Assembly (NCBI GenBank): GCA_951802425.1
Contig: OX637804.1
Coordinates: 2,480,001-2,544,000, forward strand
DNA from: Clavaria fumosa
Taxonomy: Eukaryota > Basidiomycota > Agaricomycetes > Agaricales > Clavariaceae
DNA length: 64,000 bases
Direction of reading: 5' to 3'
In this document: piece after piece, positions 1 through 9,139 of the stretch
Layout: each line of letters starts with the position of its first letter
Numbering within the stretch: position 1 is the first letter of the stretch
Notes under the pieces: generated by a model
Told to the model about the DNA's origin: nothing
The model's database searches: none
Seen by the model: the letters and a program-made list of their open reading frames with translations, nothing else
Program-made: the position numbers and the translations under genes

Positions 1-365
1 ACTGTGGAGCAGTACATGGGCCGATAAGCGAAAGGTGATGACGTCCAAGATAAAGGGCAATGGAAGAGCATGGGAACCGCATCGAAGAGCAGTATCAGGC
101 AGCTGCGGACTGTGCGAGCCTGCGGAATACGGCGAGAGGCAGCTGCGGACTGAGCAGGCCTGCGGAGGGATACACCGCAGCAGATGGATAGCATCCTTGG
201 GCTGTGGACGATGGGCTGCGCCTGAGGTATATAAGGGGTGCAGTGACATGGGAAATCCCTTAGCGTTGTTCACTTGTCCCTATCACCTTATCGTACTTTG
301 GTGAAATCACACTGGCTTTCCCTACTGGTGACGAGAGATACCCTATCTCCTCCTGGCCCCAAGTA
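1..365 (+). other. Leader region upstream of Gypsy-1, with TATA-like box
   Basis: No convincing gene is visible. A TATA-like tatataag lies at 228-235, and a block of about 39 bp rich in gcagctgcggact is imperfectly duplicated at about 100-165. The position just before the first Gypsy coding remnant suggests a 5' LTR or leader. However, the sequence does not match the 3' LTR seen at 3512-4124, so it may belong to a different element or be strongly rearranged. Assignment as promoter is inference only. Confidence 0.3.
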
Positions 366-778
366 GTGACAATGCCAACCTCCGGACGGATCTACCCGAC
401 ACTGAGTCAGCGACGAGCCCAGATCACACGACTCACACATCATCTGACTGAGTTCAATCATTCCATTTGTGTTGATATCCTTGGACACGATCACCCGGAC
501 CGCCAAACACTCGAACATGCACTTGCTCGTGGAGTAGCCAATCTCAGACAGCGAGTCATCAAAGCCAACGACTCTGAGTACAGAGCCAGAGCCACCCTAC
601 TTCGCTCTTTCCTAGGCCCCAGAAGACCCAGCAACAGAGTGATATCCCAATTCGATCCAATTGACCAGACAGCCTTCGACCCTCTCATTCCGGCACTTGG
701 GACTAACATAGTCCCGGCACCTGATCACCTCACGGAAAGCACCTCCGAGCCTTCAGCCCCACTTCCCGTAACAGTTCT
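366..778 (+). pseudogene. Gag-like N-terminal remnant of Gypsy-1
   Basis: About 135 codons open with MTMPTSGRIYPTLSQRRAQ and run through a helical, basic segment before the frame meets pol-type sequence. I do not recognise a retroviral gag core or a CCHC knuckle. The role as gag is inferred only from its place upstream of the RT. The start ATG at 372 is as likely as that at 366, since the reading opens with two close methionines. The shift into the RT frame near 780 marks a deletion or frameshift. Confidence 0.45.
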
Positions 779-3500
779 ACAATGTTCTACCCCCATACCG
801 CCCTGGAGTCAACATCGACATCCAGCTAGAGGATGGTGCCCACCCATACCAGTCCCAAATCTACCCAACTCCCAAGGCCTACTGTGCAGAGCTTCGGAAG
901 TGGCTAGACAAGAACCTTGTGACCAGACGAATTTACCCAGGACAGTCACCATGGGCAAGCCCCCTCTTCTTCAAGAACGAAGGAGACAGGCTCCGGCCTG
1001 TGGTCGACTACAAGTGGTTGAACGAAGTCATGGTCAAGAATGCCTACCCCCTCCCTCTCATCTGGAACATCTATGACTGCCTACAGAAGTTCCAGTATTA
1101 CTCAAAGATCAACATCTGGATCGGGTTCAATAATATCCAGGCATCGAAGGAGAGCAAGAAATTGCTGGCGTTTATATGCAAATATGGACAATTCCTGTGT
1201 TGGGTCATGCCTTTTGGAGTCACTAACGCCCCCGCGATCTTCCAGGCTTTTATGGATGACGTCCTGAAGGACCTGGTAGCCACCAGTCAAGTTTTCGTGT
1301 ATATCGATGACATTCTTATTTGCTCCAATACTCACGAAGAGCTCCGCCACCTTACCGCACATGCTTTCCAGGCTCTCCAAGAGAATCACCTGACCATCAA
1401 ACCCACGAAGTGCGAATTCGAGCGGACCGAGGTGACTTTCCTTGGAAACAAGATTCGGCAAGGGACTATCGAGAAGAGCGAGAAAAGATGCTTGGCTATT
1501 GACAACTGGCCAGTTCTGAAGTCAGCCAAGGATGCACGCAGGTACATGGCCCTTGGAAGCTACTACCGACAGTATATCCCGAATTATGCCAAGATTGCTG
1601 CCCCTCTCCATGCCTGCACTGGTAAAGGTGAATTTAACTTAACAGACGCTGCACTAAAGTCATTCTATGACATCCAGGATGCAATTCCCCAGGATGGAAT
1701 GCCCTGGAAAATCGAGACAGATGCCAGCAAAGTCGTGACCTCGGCTATCCTGTACCAACAACAGGATGGAGTGTGGAGAATGGTGGACTGCCTATCGACA
1801 AAACTCTGGGACGCCCAGCTGAATTACAATGTCTATGACCTGGAACTCCTCACAGTGGTACGTGCACTCGAGGAGTGGCAACACTACCTCCTAGGCCAGG
1901 ACTTCGAGGTCCACACGGACCACAAGAACCTTTCATATTTTCAGAAACTGAACCTGCTTAATGGATGCCAAAACTGGTGGAGACAGTTCCTATCCCTCTT
2001 CCGTTTCAAGATCGTCCCCTGCTCCGGAAAATTGAATGCCGCAGCTGATGCTCTTTCCCACCACCCCGACTATGATGACCAACCTCCCCGCCCTGCTCAA
2101 GTTCTGCTACCGGACCACTTCTTCCGGGTCAATGAGACCCTGTCTCTAATGGAGAGGCTGAGGATCGAACAGGCCATGGAGACCCCCCTGGAGGAAGCGG
2201 AAAAGGATAAGGAAGGATACTTCCGGGTGCAGGAAAAGCTCTGGGTCCCAGCATCACTTGTGAAGGACATCCTCGACCTCCACCACTCAGCTCAGACCAC
2301 CGTACACCTGGGAATCTCCAAGACCCAGATCGCAGTTGCGAAGTATTGGTACTGGCCCACACTTAAGAAGGATACCTGTGCCTACGTTACTGCCTGCGAC
2401 GTCTGCCCAAGGATAAAACCTCGACGCGGACGAAAACCGGCCCCCCTCCACCCTCTCCCAATCCCCTCGCGACCTTGGCAAGTCATCGGCTGGGACTTGA
2501 TCGGCCCTGTCTCAGAATCCATGATCTACGACATGATCCTGGTCATTAAGGACTACTTGACCAAGATGATTGTTCTCGCCCCAACCGTTCAGGAGCTCAT
2601 GTCAGAAGGAGCAGCCTCGATTCTTCTCGAAAAGATCTATGCCTACTACAGGCTCCTGGAGAAGGAGGCCAATTTATTTCCAAATTCATGCATGAGGTCT
2701 ATGACAAATTAGGCATCAAGTCTGCTGCTTCCACCGCCTACCACCCACAAACGGATGGACAGGTGGAAAGGGCCAATCAAGAGGTCGAGGTGGTACTCCA
2801 AGCACTGACTAAAGAAGATCAGGCCGATTGGGCTGCCATACTCCCCCTCACCTAGTTTGCTCTCAACTTGTGACCCATTCGCGACTCGGACATCACTCCC
2901 TTCTCAGCTCTCCACATCTTCAACCCTGCCCCGATCCCTGATTTCCCTGCCAGCTTTGACATACCTGCCACCAACGAGTTTCTTGCATGAATCTCCACCA
3001 CCCGTGACTGCCTCCGGAATATCCTATGGAAAGGACAAGCAACTGACTCCGCGACTTACAATGGCCATTCGCAGGAACTGGAAATCTATAGGAAGGGGAA
3101 CCTGGTATACTTGGACTTGTGGAACCTCCCCCTCAAACTCCCCTCCAAGAAGCTTGGTCCAAAATTTGTTGGTCCTTTCCTTGTGGAGGAGAAGGTACGA
3201 ACTTCGGCCTACCGTCTCACCCTCCCTCCAAGCTGGCGAATCCACCTGGTCTTCAATGAGACCTTGCTCAAACCCTTCCGGGGAGACCCATCTTTCGTCC
3301 AACCGCCACCTGAACTCGTAGAGGGAGGAGAGCAGTACGACATCAAACAAGTCCTAGCCAAGAGGAAGAGGAGGGGGAAGGTCCAGTATCTGGTAAGCTG
3401 GGTTGGCTATCCACCTGAGGAGAATACTTGGGAGCCCCTGGAGAACCTCACACACATGAAGGAGGCCATTGCAGAGTTTGTTCAGGAGAACAAATCTTAG
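779..3500 (+). pseudogene. Gypsy-1 pol: RT, RNase H, integrase, chromodomain (broken)
   Basis: The RT region starts near 780, in the frame of the 919-2712 ORF, and contains GQSPWASPLFF, LRPVVDYKWLN and the catalytic YIDD box near 1300. RNase H follows, with ETDASKV and the HTDHKNLSYF and ADALS signatures. The integrase has an HHCC zinc domain near 2280-2410 and the first catalytic Asp in GWDLIGPV. The block that should carry the second Asp (usual VSDRG stretch) is missing near 2650-2660, where the frame also changes. The frame carrying HPQTDGQVERANQE ends in a TAG near 2855. A chromodomain (VQYLVSWVGYPPEENTWEP) closes the reading in the 3111-3500 ORF. The product would copy and integrate the element, but this copy cannot make an active integrase. 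Confidence 0.85.
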
Positions 3501-3511
3501 GAAGGGGAATA

Positions 3512-4124
3512 TGTCACGGCGACATCACGTGACCCGCAAAGGTCGCGGACACGTGACCTGTCACATGATCAGTAAGTCATGGGACTCACGTGACCACCAC
3601 CAACAGTACGGCCCAAATGTGTGATGGCACATCAAGCGGGATGCCATCACCCTGTCAATGGACTGACACTTGACATCACCCGTCAAGCGACTATCCCTAA
3701 CACAACCTTGTTCTCTCCCACACCCTGCCTTTACCACTATCCTGTCCCCTTGGTATCCTTATCTCTCTCCCACAATGGCTTCCCATCCCCTTAGCACCCT
3801 TGTACCACTGTCCTGTCCCCTCGCCGACTGACACTTCTCTTCTTGGTGCTATCACGACCCTGTGACTGTTTCCCGGATACTGTCATTCCCTCCCAACCAT
3901 TGCTCCCATTGAACATTGATACATCGACACTTTGTATTCGAATCATCTCTATGGAATTGGACCAGTAGATACAAGGCCTGTATTCCTTAGACTTTGATAT
4001 TCTCTAGAAATTGCCTCTTTCTACTCGTACTTGTGCCAATTTGTCCACTAAACATGTGACCCTCATGACCTTGTCGCGACCTCACTGCGACCTTTGGACT
4101 CCCAATTTAGGATCGACCGTGACA
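3512..4124 (+). repeat. 3' LTR of Gypsy-1
   Basis: The segment opens with TGTCACGG and closes with CCGTGACA, giving inverted 8-bp LTR ends. It starts 11 bp after the chromodomain stop, just behind the purine run gaaggggaa, a plausible polypurine tract. It contains CACGTGAC-type palindromes and CT-rich tracts. Length is 613 bp. No second copy is in the window to confirm the borders. Confidence 0.75.
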
Positions 4125-4283
4125 ATCATCTTCCTCACACCCATCTCGTGCTTCGATGGGAAGCTCAAGGAGGACTGACACATGAACTGGCTCAAGGACA
4201 GATACCTGCTGTGGCAGGCAGTGTGCACGCACAAGTGGCTCACACACACACAGATGATCCTCTTCCTCAACAAGTGTGACATC
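4125..4283 (+). pseudogene. G-protein alpha subunit exon relic
   Basis: Directly after the LTR the plus strand reads IIFLTPISCFDGKLKED, a stop, then HMNWLKDRYLLWQAV and MILFLNKCDI. This matches the heterotrimeric G-protein alpha region that runs from the IIFxxxISxFD block to the guanine-specificity motif NKxD (here NKCD, 4269-4280). The in-frame TGA at 4176-4178 sits where the family normally has Arg, as expected from CGA to TGA. Only about 53 codons survive; P-loop, switch regions and C-terminus are absent. The host role would be GTP-dependent receptor signalling at the plasma membrane. The Gypsy-1 LTR ends exactly where the homology starts, so the element either inserted into this gene or was joined to it. 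Confidence 0.6.
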
Positions 4284-4517
4284 CGTCATTTGAACCCATC
4301 TGCGCATGCTTCTCGGAGTGCAAATTCATGTTTGACCACAGTGTGTTCCATTTTTTTAATTTCCCCTCCCCATTTGAAAGTGACCTTCATCCTGACCACC
4401 CCTCTGTTGAATTGATACAGGTCACAGAGTGGCCAGGAATGGCTCATGTATGATGCCACAGTGGCCCCCACAGCATTACAAAATTTATTGTAGACTTCTT
4501 GTCCATTTTCACTACAA
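4284..4517. other. No feature recognised
   Basis: Short, unremarkable sequence after the G-alpha relic. Reading beyond NKCDI does not continue the family, and no splice donor is clear. Confidence 0.4.
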
Positions 4518-4660
4518 AGCCCGGGCCTGAGCCTGAGCCCAGCCTGGGCCCAGCCTGAGCCCTCAACCAGGGCCCGGCTCACAATTTATCCAAGCCCGAG
4601 CCTGGTCAAGCCGAGCCCAAGCCCAGGCTTTTGAGCTGAGCCGGGCCCTGTACATCACTA
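4518..4660. repeat. GGCC/GAGCC-motif repeat patch ending in tacatcacta
   Basis: About 140 bp built almost entirely from permutations of gcccgagcc, gggccc and aagcccaggc in both orientations. The right end ccctgtacatcacta resembles the inverted end of the element at 25048-26196 (gcacatcacta). The left end is not clear and I see no target duplication. This is probably a truncated or decayed non-autonomous hAT-type element. Confidence 0.5.
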
Positions 4661-4689
4661 CTTGACCACCATTTCTGCATCTTTCCCAC

Positions 4690-4882
4690 ACAGGGCAGAT
4701 GTCTATCGGTTCTCGGTTCGAACCCGTTTGAACCAAGTTCACAGGGATGTCTGAGCTGCAGAACCCTGAACTGAACCAATTTGCAAAGGGCAGAACCAGA
4801 ACCAGACCGAACCAGAACCTTAGGTTCAGTTCAGTGGTTCAGGGTTCGAACCGCAGTTCAGGACCGAACTTCGGCATCCCTA
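4690..4882. repeat. GGTTCGAACC-motif repeat patch ending in ggcatcccta
   Basis: The interior consists of variants of ggttcggttc and gaaccgaacc. The right end ggcatcccta (4873-4882) is identical to the right terminus of the hAT-like MITE at 27094-27386. A partial counterpart, agggatgtc, lies near 4744, but I cannot fix the left end or a duplication. It is read as a decayed copy of the same MITE family. Confidence 0.55.
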
Positions 4883-4928
4883 GTGCCGCACACCACAGAT
4901 AGGAGTTCACTAGACACAAACACCTCTC

Positions 4929-4971
4929 CCCGACCGGGCTCCCCGGGCTTTTAGAGATGCAAGGAGGGCTA
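4929..4971 (+). repeat. 43-bp direct repeat, left copy
   Basis: The core cgaccgggctccccgggc followed by ttttagagatgcaag recurs at 7795-7837 with one mismatch (g/a). The two copies bracket foldback element FB1 and about 0.4 kb of unique sequence. The copy holds an internal palindrome (gcccgggg-type). Too long for an ordinary target-site duplication. Confidence 0.75.
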
Positions 4972-5029
4972 CCGACCATGTAAATACATCATGCGACACA
5001 AATCACATGAGGTGAGCAATCTGATGCAT

Positions 5030-7365
5030 TATTTAGGCTAATTACCGTTAGTCGGTTATGCATGGAAGATGGTAAGTTGCCGTGCCACTGCATTGCATCA
5101 CCCTCGCCTCCCCAGCTCCCATCGCATTGCATCATCCCCATCTCCTCAATGCATCATCCCTGCCTCCCAGCACATTGCATCATCCCGCTCGCTGACGCCT
5201 GCCGCCTGCCCTGCCGCCGCCACCTGCCGCCCGCCCTGCTGCCGCCACCCGCCTCTGCCCTTCTGCCGCCACCCGCCGCCCGCCCTTCTGCCGCCGCCCG
5301 CTCCCCACCCCGCTGCTCCCGCCTTGCTGCCACTGCCATTCCCCACACTACTGCTATGCCCTCCTCCTGCTGCTCCTGCTCCCTGCCTTGCTGCCACCGG
5401 CCACCTGCCCTCCTGCCACCACCTGCCACCCGCTCCCCACCCTGCTGCTCCTGCCCTGCCGTTGCTGCCACTCCCTGCCCAGCCACTACCAATGGCCCCA
5501 GTCCCCACCATTGGTCTGTGACCACGGTTGGGGGCTTGGGCCATTGCTACAGGGAGGGAGGGCGCACCTGGCAGGCAGCCTATCGTGGCTGCCGTCGTCG
5601 CACCCTTCGCCCCTGTTGCCCCCGTCAGCCCCGTCGTTGTTGTCGTTGTTGTTGCCCCTCCTGCCGCCGTCGTCATTGCGCTGTTGCTGAAGAGAGGGAG
5701 AGAGGGAGGTGAGAGAGAGAGGGGGGAGGGTGAAAGAAGAAAAAAAGAGGGAGGAACACGCACCAGCCGTCGTCACCTGGGGGAAGAGCCCTAGCTGCCG
5801 CTGTCATTGTCATTGTCATCGTTGTCCAGCTGTTGTCATCATCGCTGGCCATGCAGCCGTCGCTGTCATTGCTGGCCCCTGCAGCTGTCGTTGTCATTGT
5901 ACCTGGCTGTTGTTGCTGGCGGCTGCAGCCGCTGCCGCCGTGGTCATCATCAGTTGCTGCTGCTGTGGTCGCCATTGCACCATCTGCTGTCGTAGTCGCC
6001 GCCGTCTGTGGCAGCCATCATCGCCGTCATTGTCTGCTGCAGCTGTCGTCGATGTCGTCGTCAGCTGCTGCTGCTGTCATTGTCACCAATTAGCACAAAA
6101 ATGATGGATTAGAGAGAGAAGAAGGGGAATGGGGATGGTGATGCACTGTTGCTGGCATGAGCATGGTGTGGCTGGTCAAGGCAGTTGTCTAGTCACACAT
6201 GTAACTGTAAAGCAAGAAACTGATTCAATCATCATCACACTTTTTAGACAGCATTCTACATTGTAAATTTAACATAGGATTGTTGAGCATGTGGACTCAA
6301 TCCTTCCCAATTATTTTCAGAATTTATTATACTCATACTAAGATGCAGGGACAGTTTTTCTGTCAGTAGGACAGATACTGTGGCTGTGACTTATGGGTCT
6401 CAATGAGGCGCAGGCAATGACAATGACCGCTGGCACATGTTCCTCCCTCTTTTTTTTCTTTCCTTTTTTCTCTTTCTTTCACCCTCCCCCCACTCTCTCC
6501 CCCCTCCCTCTCTCCCTCTCTTCAGCAGTGGTGCAATGACGATGGCAGCAGGAGGGGCAACAACAACAACAACAACAACAACAACGGGGCTGACAGGGGC
6601 AACAGGGGCAACAGGTGCGACGACGGTGGTTATGATAGGCTGCCTGCCAGGTGCGCCCTCCCTCCCTGTAGCAATGGCCCAAGCCCCCAACCGTGGTCAC
6701 AGACCAATGGTGGGGACTGGGGCCATTGGTAGTGGCTGGGCAGGGAGTGGCAGCAACGGCAGGGCAGGAGCAGCGGGGTGGGGAGTGGGTGGCAGGTGGT
6801 GGCAGGAGGGCAGGCAGCCGGTGGTAGCAGGGCAGGGAGCAGGAGCAGCAGGAGCAGGGCATATTAGTAGTGTGGGGAATGGCAGTGGCAGCAAGGCAGG
6901 AGCAGCGGGGTGGGGAGCGGGCGGCGGCAGAAGGGCGGGCGGCGGGTGGCGGCAGCAGGGCGGGCAGCGGGTGGCAGCAGCAGGGCGGGCGGCGGGCGGC
7001 AGGTGGCAGCAGAAGGGCAGAGGCGGGTGGCAGCAGCAGGGCGGGCGGCGGGTAGCGGCAGCAGGGCAGAGGCAGGTGGCGGCAGCAGGGCAGGTGGCAC
7101 GTAGCAGCAGAAGGGCGGGCGGCGGGTCACCGTGGCGGCAGCAGGGCAGGCGGCACGTAGCAGCGGAAGGGCAGGCAGCGGGTGGCGGCAGCAGGGCAGG
7201 CGGCAGGCATCAGTGAGTGGGATGCATGATGGCAAGAGTGATGCATGATGTGTGGTGGCATCATGCATCATCTCCCTCTGGGTGATGATGCATCCTCACC
7301 ATTCGCAAACTTACCATCATTTATGCATCACACACTTACTGTAATTACCATAGATTAATGCATTA
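5030..7365. mobile_element. FB1: foldback-like element with GC-triplet arms
   Basis: The left arm (about 5040-5765) and right arm (about 6435-7340) are inverted copies, and the region between them (about 5770-6430) acts as the loop. Inverted matches include gatggtaagtt near the outer ends and a block of about 60 bp around caatggtggggactgggg that lies at about 5489-5556 (reverse) and 6668-6736 (forward). The arms are packed with imperfect repeats of ggcggcagcagggcggg. Long ORFs on both strands translate to Gly/Ala/Arg or Pro/Cys strings and are composition artefacts. No transposase is present, so movement would depend on enzymes from elsewhere. Borders are approximate and no target duplication was identified. 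Confidence 0.65.
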
Positions 7366-8003
7366 ATTTACTTGAATCGCCTGCACAAATACAAGAAGCA
7401 GAAGGTAGAAACAAAAAAATAGGGAGAGGTGGGTGGGCCGAAGAACTGATGAGTGATAAGTTAGAGAGATGTGAGTGATGAGCTAGCAAGAAGCGAAAGA
7501 GTCAGAGCATATCGACACTGGGCTGCCTCAAGCTGGTGGGCGAAGGCAAGCAGTGCAGAGAGGGGGCCGCGCGCACAGTCCTGTCTCAGCAAGTATCCGC
7601 TACAGGCCATAGCACGAGTGCGGAGACGGCGCGACGGCAGCGGCAGCGGCATGGCACTGGCAAACAAGCGACACTTGAGGCGGTGTCATTCGCATGCTGG
7701 GGCAGAGGCCTCAGAAAATGTTCCTTACCCTCGGAACCCACAATTACTTCGACCTCTGCTTTCGTCGCACACTCATTTTAGGGCAAACGGAGTGCCCGAC
7801 CGGGCTCCCCGGGCTTTTAGAGATGCAAGAAGGGCTATGAGGCGTATGGAGTGAGTGAGTGAGGGGGATGGAGGTGGTGAAAAGAGATGAGGTGTGATGC
7901 ATGTGATGGGTGACGACTAGTATGTGACACCCTAGCGACGTGGCAACAGCGGCAAGGCGGCAAGTTGCGCCTCTGCGCGAACCGTAGGGTTCTCGCAGAT
8001 ATA
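7366..8003 (+). other. Unique stretch with an uncharacterised 127-codon ORF
   Basis: An open frame at 7471-7854 encodes a basic, Arg/Ala-rich product with no domain I recognise. A second frame (7536-7781) overlaps it. Sequence here is neither triplet repeat nor retroelement, so a host-gene fragment is possible. The right copy of the 43-bp direct repeat lies inside it. I cannot assign a function and coding status is doubtful. Confidence 0.3.
7795..7837 (+). repeat. 43-bp direct repeat, right copy
   Basis: Matches 4929-4971 with one difference (agaaggg versus aggaggg). Flanking bases differ on both sides, so the shared unit is sharply bounded. Confidence 0.75.
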
Positions 8004-8699
8004 CATCAGCAAACTGGGGTCAGTTCTACAGTAGACTGCAGCAGTGCTGTGTAGATCTACATAGACCTGTAGAATCCTGTAGAACCCATAGACAACTTCC
8101 TGGTCTACATAGAACTACATAGATAGTGGCCTCTCTAGGTAGAACCATGTAGATGCAGGCATTTCTGTGTAGAGCTATGTAGATGCTACTTCCTGCCTGC
8201 TGCCACCACCCCTCCCCTCCTTTGCCACCAGCCGCCACAAAACAATGGCCCATGTCCCCATCGTTGGTCTGTGACCGCAGTGGGGGGCCTGGGCCATTGT
8301 TGCTGCAGGTCATTGCCGCCGCCGCTGCCGCTGCTACTGCAGGTCGTCGTCGCCGCCACTCCCGCTGCAGCTGCTCGTCAACGTTGTCGTCGTCGTCGCC
8401 GCCGCTCCCGCCGCTGCTGTGCTGGTCGTCGCCGCCGCCGCCGCCGCTTGTTGTTGTCATCGCCACCGCCCCTGCCGCTTGTCATTGCCATCGCCGCCGC
8501 CGCCGCTGTGCTGCTCGTCGTCATCGCTGCCACCACCACTGCTGCGCTGCTTGTCATTGCTGCTGCCACCGCCGCTGTGCTGCTCGTCGTCGCCGCTGCC
8601 GCCGCCGCCAGTGTGCTGCTCGTTGTCATCGCTGCCGCCGCCGCCGTGCTGCTCATCATCGCTGCCGCCGCCGCCACTGTGCTGCTCGTCATCACTGCT

Positions 8700-9071
8700 T
8701 GTTGGATTTCTATTCTATTACTTAGTTTCCTTACCTATCTTCGTCGTTTTGGCTCATAGTATGCAGTGTAGATCATCTGACATACTTTACATGTTTGGTT
8801 GCAGTGCAACCAAAGGTCTCTGACTGTATCTATGTATCAGTAGTGTAGGAGATCTGGTTGTAGAGCAACTAGACCCTTCTTACTGTAGTTATGATTCGCT
8901 TTTGTTACACCATAGGCACTGCTAGTAGTTACATGACTGTACTTAACCCATGGGGCAAAATCTGGGTGCAGCATCGGTTCTAGTGCTCACTCATTGCCCC
9001 AAGGTACTTACCTATCACCTATAACATCGGTTCTAGTGCTCACTCATTGCCCCAAGTTATCATAATCAACA
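8700..9071 (+). repeat. Copia-1 5' LTR
   Basis: A 372-bp LTR from tgttggattt to ataatcaaca. It holds a hairpin (tttggttgc, agt, gcaaccaaa near 8797-8817) and a direct repeat of about 39 bp containing catcggttctagtgctcact (two copies near 8971 and 9025). A solo copy in reverse lies at 24575-24947. Confidence 0.92.
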
Positions 9072-9082
9072 GATTATGAGAC
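9070..9082 (+). promoter_or_regulatory. Copia-1 primer binding site, elongator tRNA-Met anticodon arm
   Basis: The 13 bases cagattatgagac, starting with the last two bases of the LTR, are the reverse complement of gtctcataatctg. That is the anticodon arm of eukaryotic elongator tRNA-Met (CAU). Priming from an internal half-tRNA rather than the CCA end is known for Drosophila copia. The tRNA identity rests on recalled tRNA sequence, not on a search. Confidence 0.65.
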
Positions 9083-9139
9083 CCGGACCTAGGGACTTAT
9101 AAACACATCAATTGACTATCCAACTTCGCTTTTCTTGCA

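Larger units (their letters stand above)
366..4124 (+). mobile_element. Gypsy-1: decayed chromodomain Ty3/Gypsy retrotransposon
   Basis: The order is gag-like start, reverse transcriptase, RNase H, integrase, chromodomain, 3' LTR, which is the Ty3/Gypsy chromovirus order. The region between the gag-like start and the RT is too short for a full gag, zinc knuckle and protease, so an internal deletion is likely near position 780. Frameshifts and a stop interrupt the integrase. No matching 5' LTR is visible in the window. The element is non-autonomous and dead. Confidence 0.85.

Noticed and set aside
5062..7271. Long ORFs on both strands in FB1 that translate to Pro/Cys or Gly/Ala/Arg strings
   Set aside because: They occur in all frames of a triplet-rich sequence, lack domains, and change character with any one-base shift. 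They are composition artefacts.
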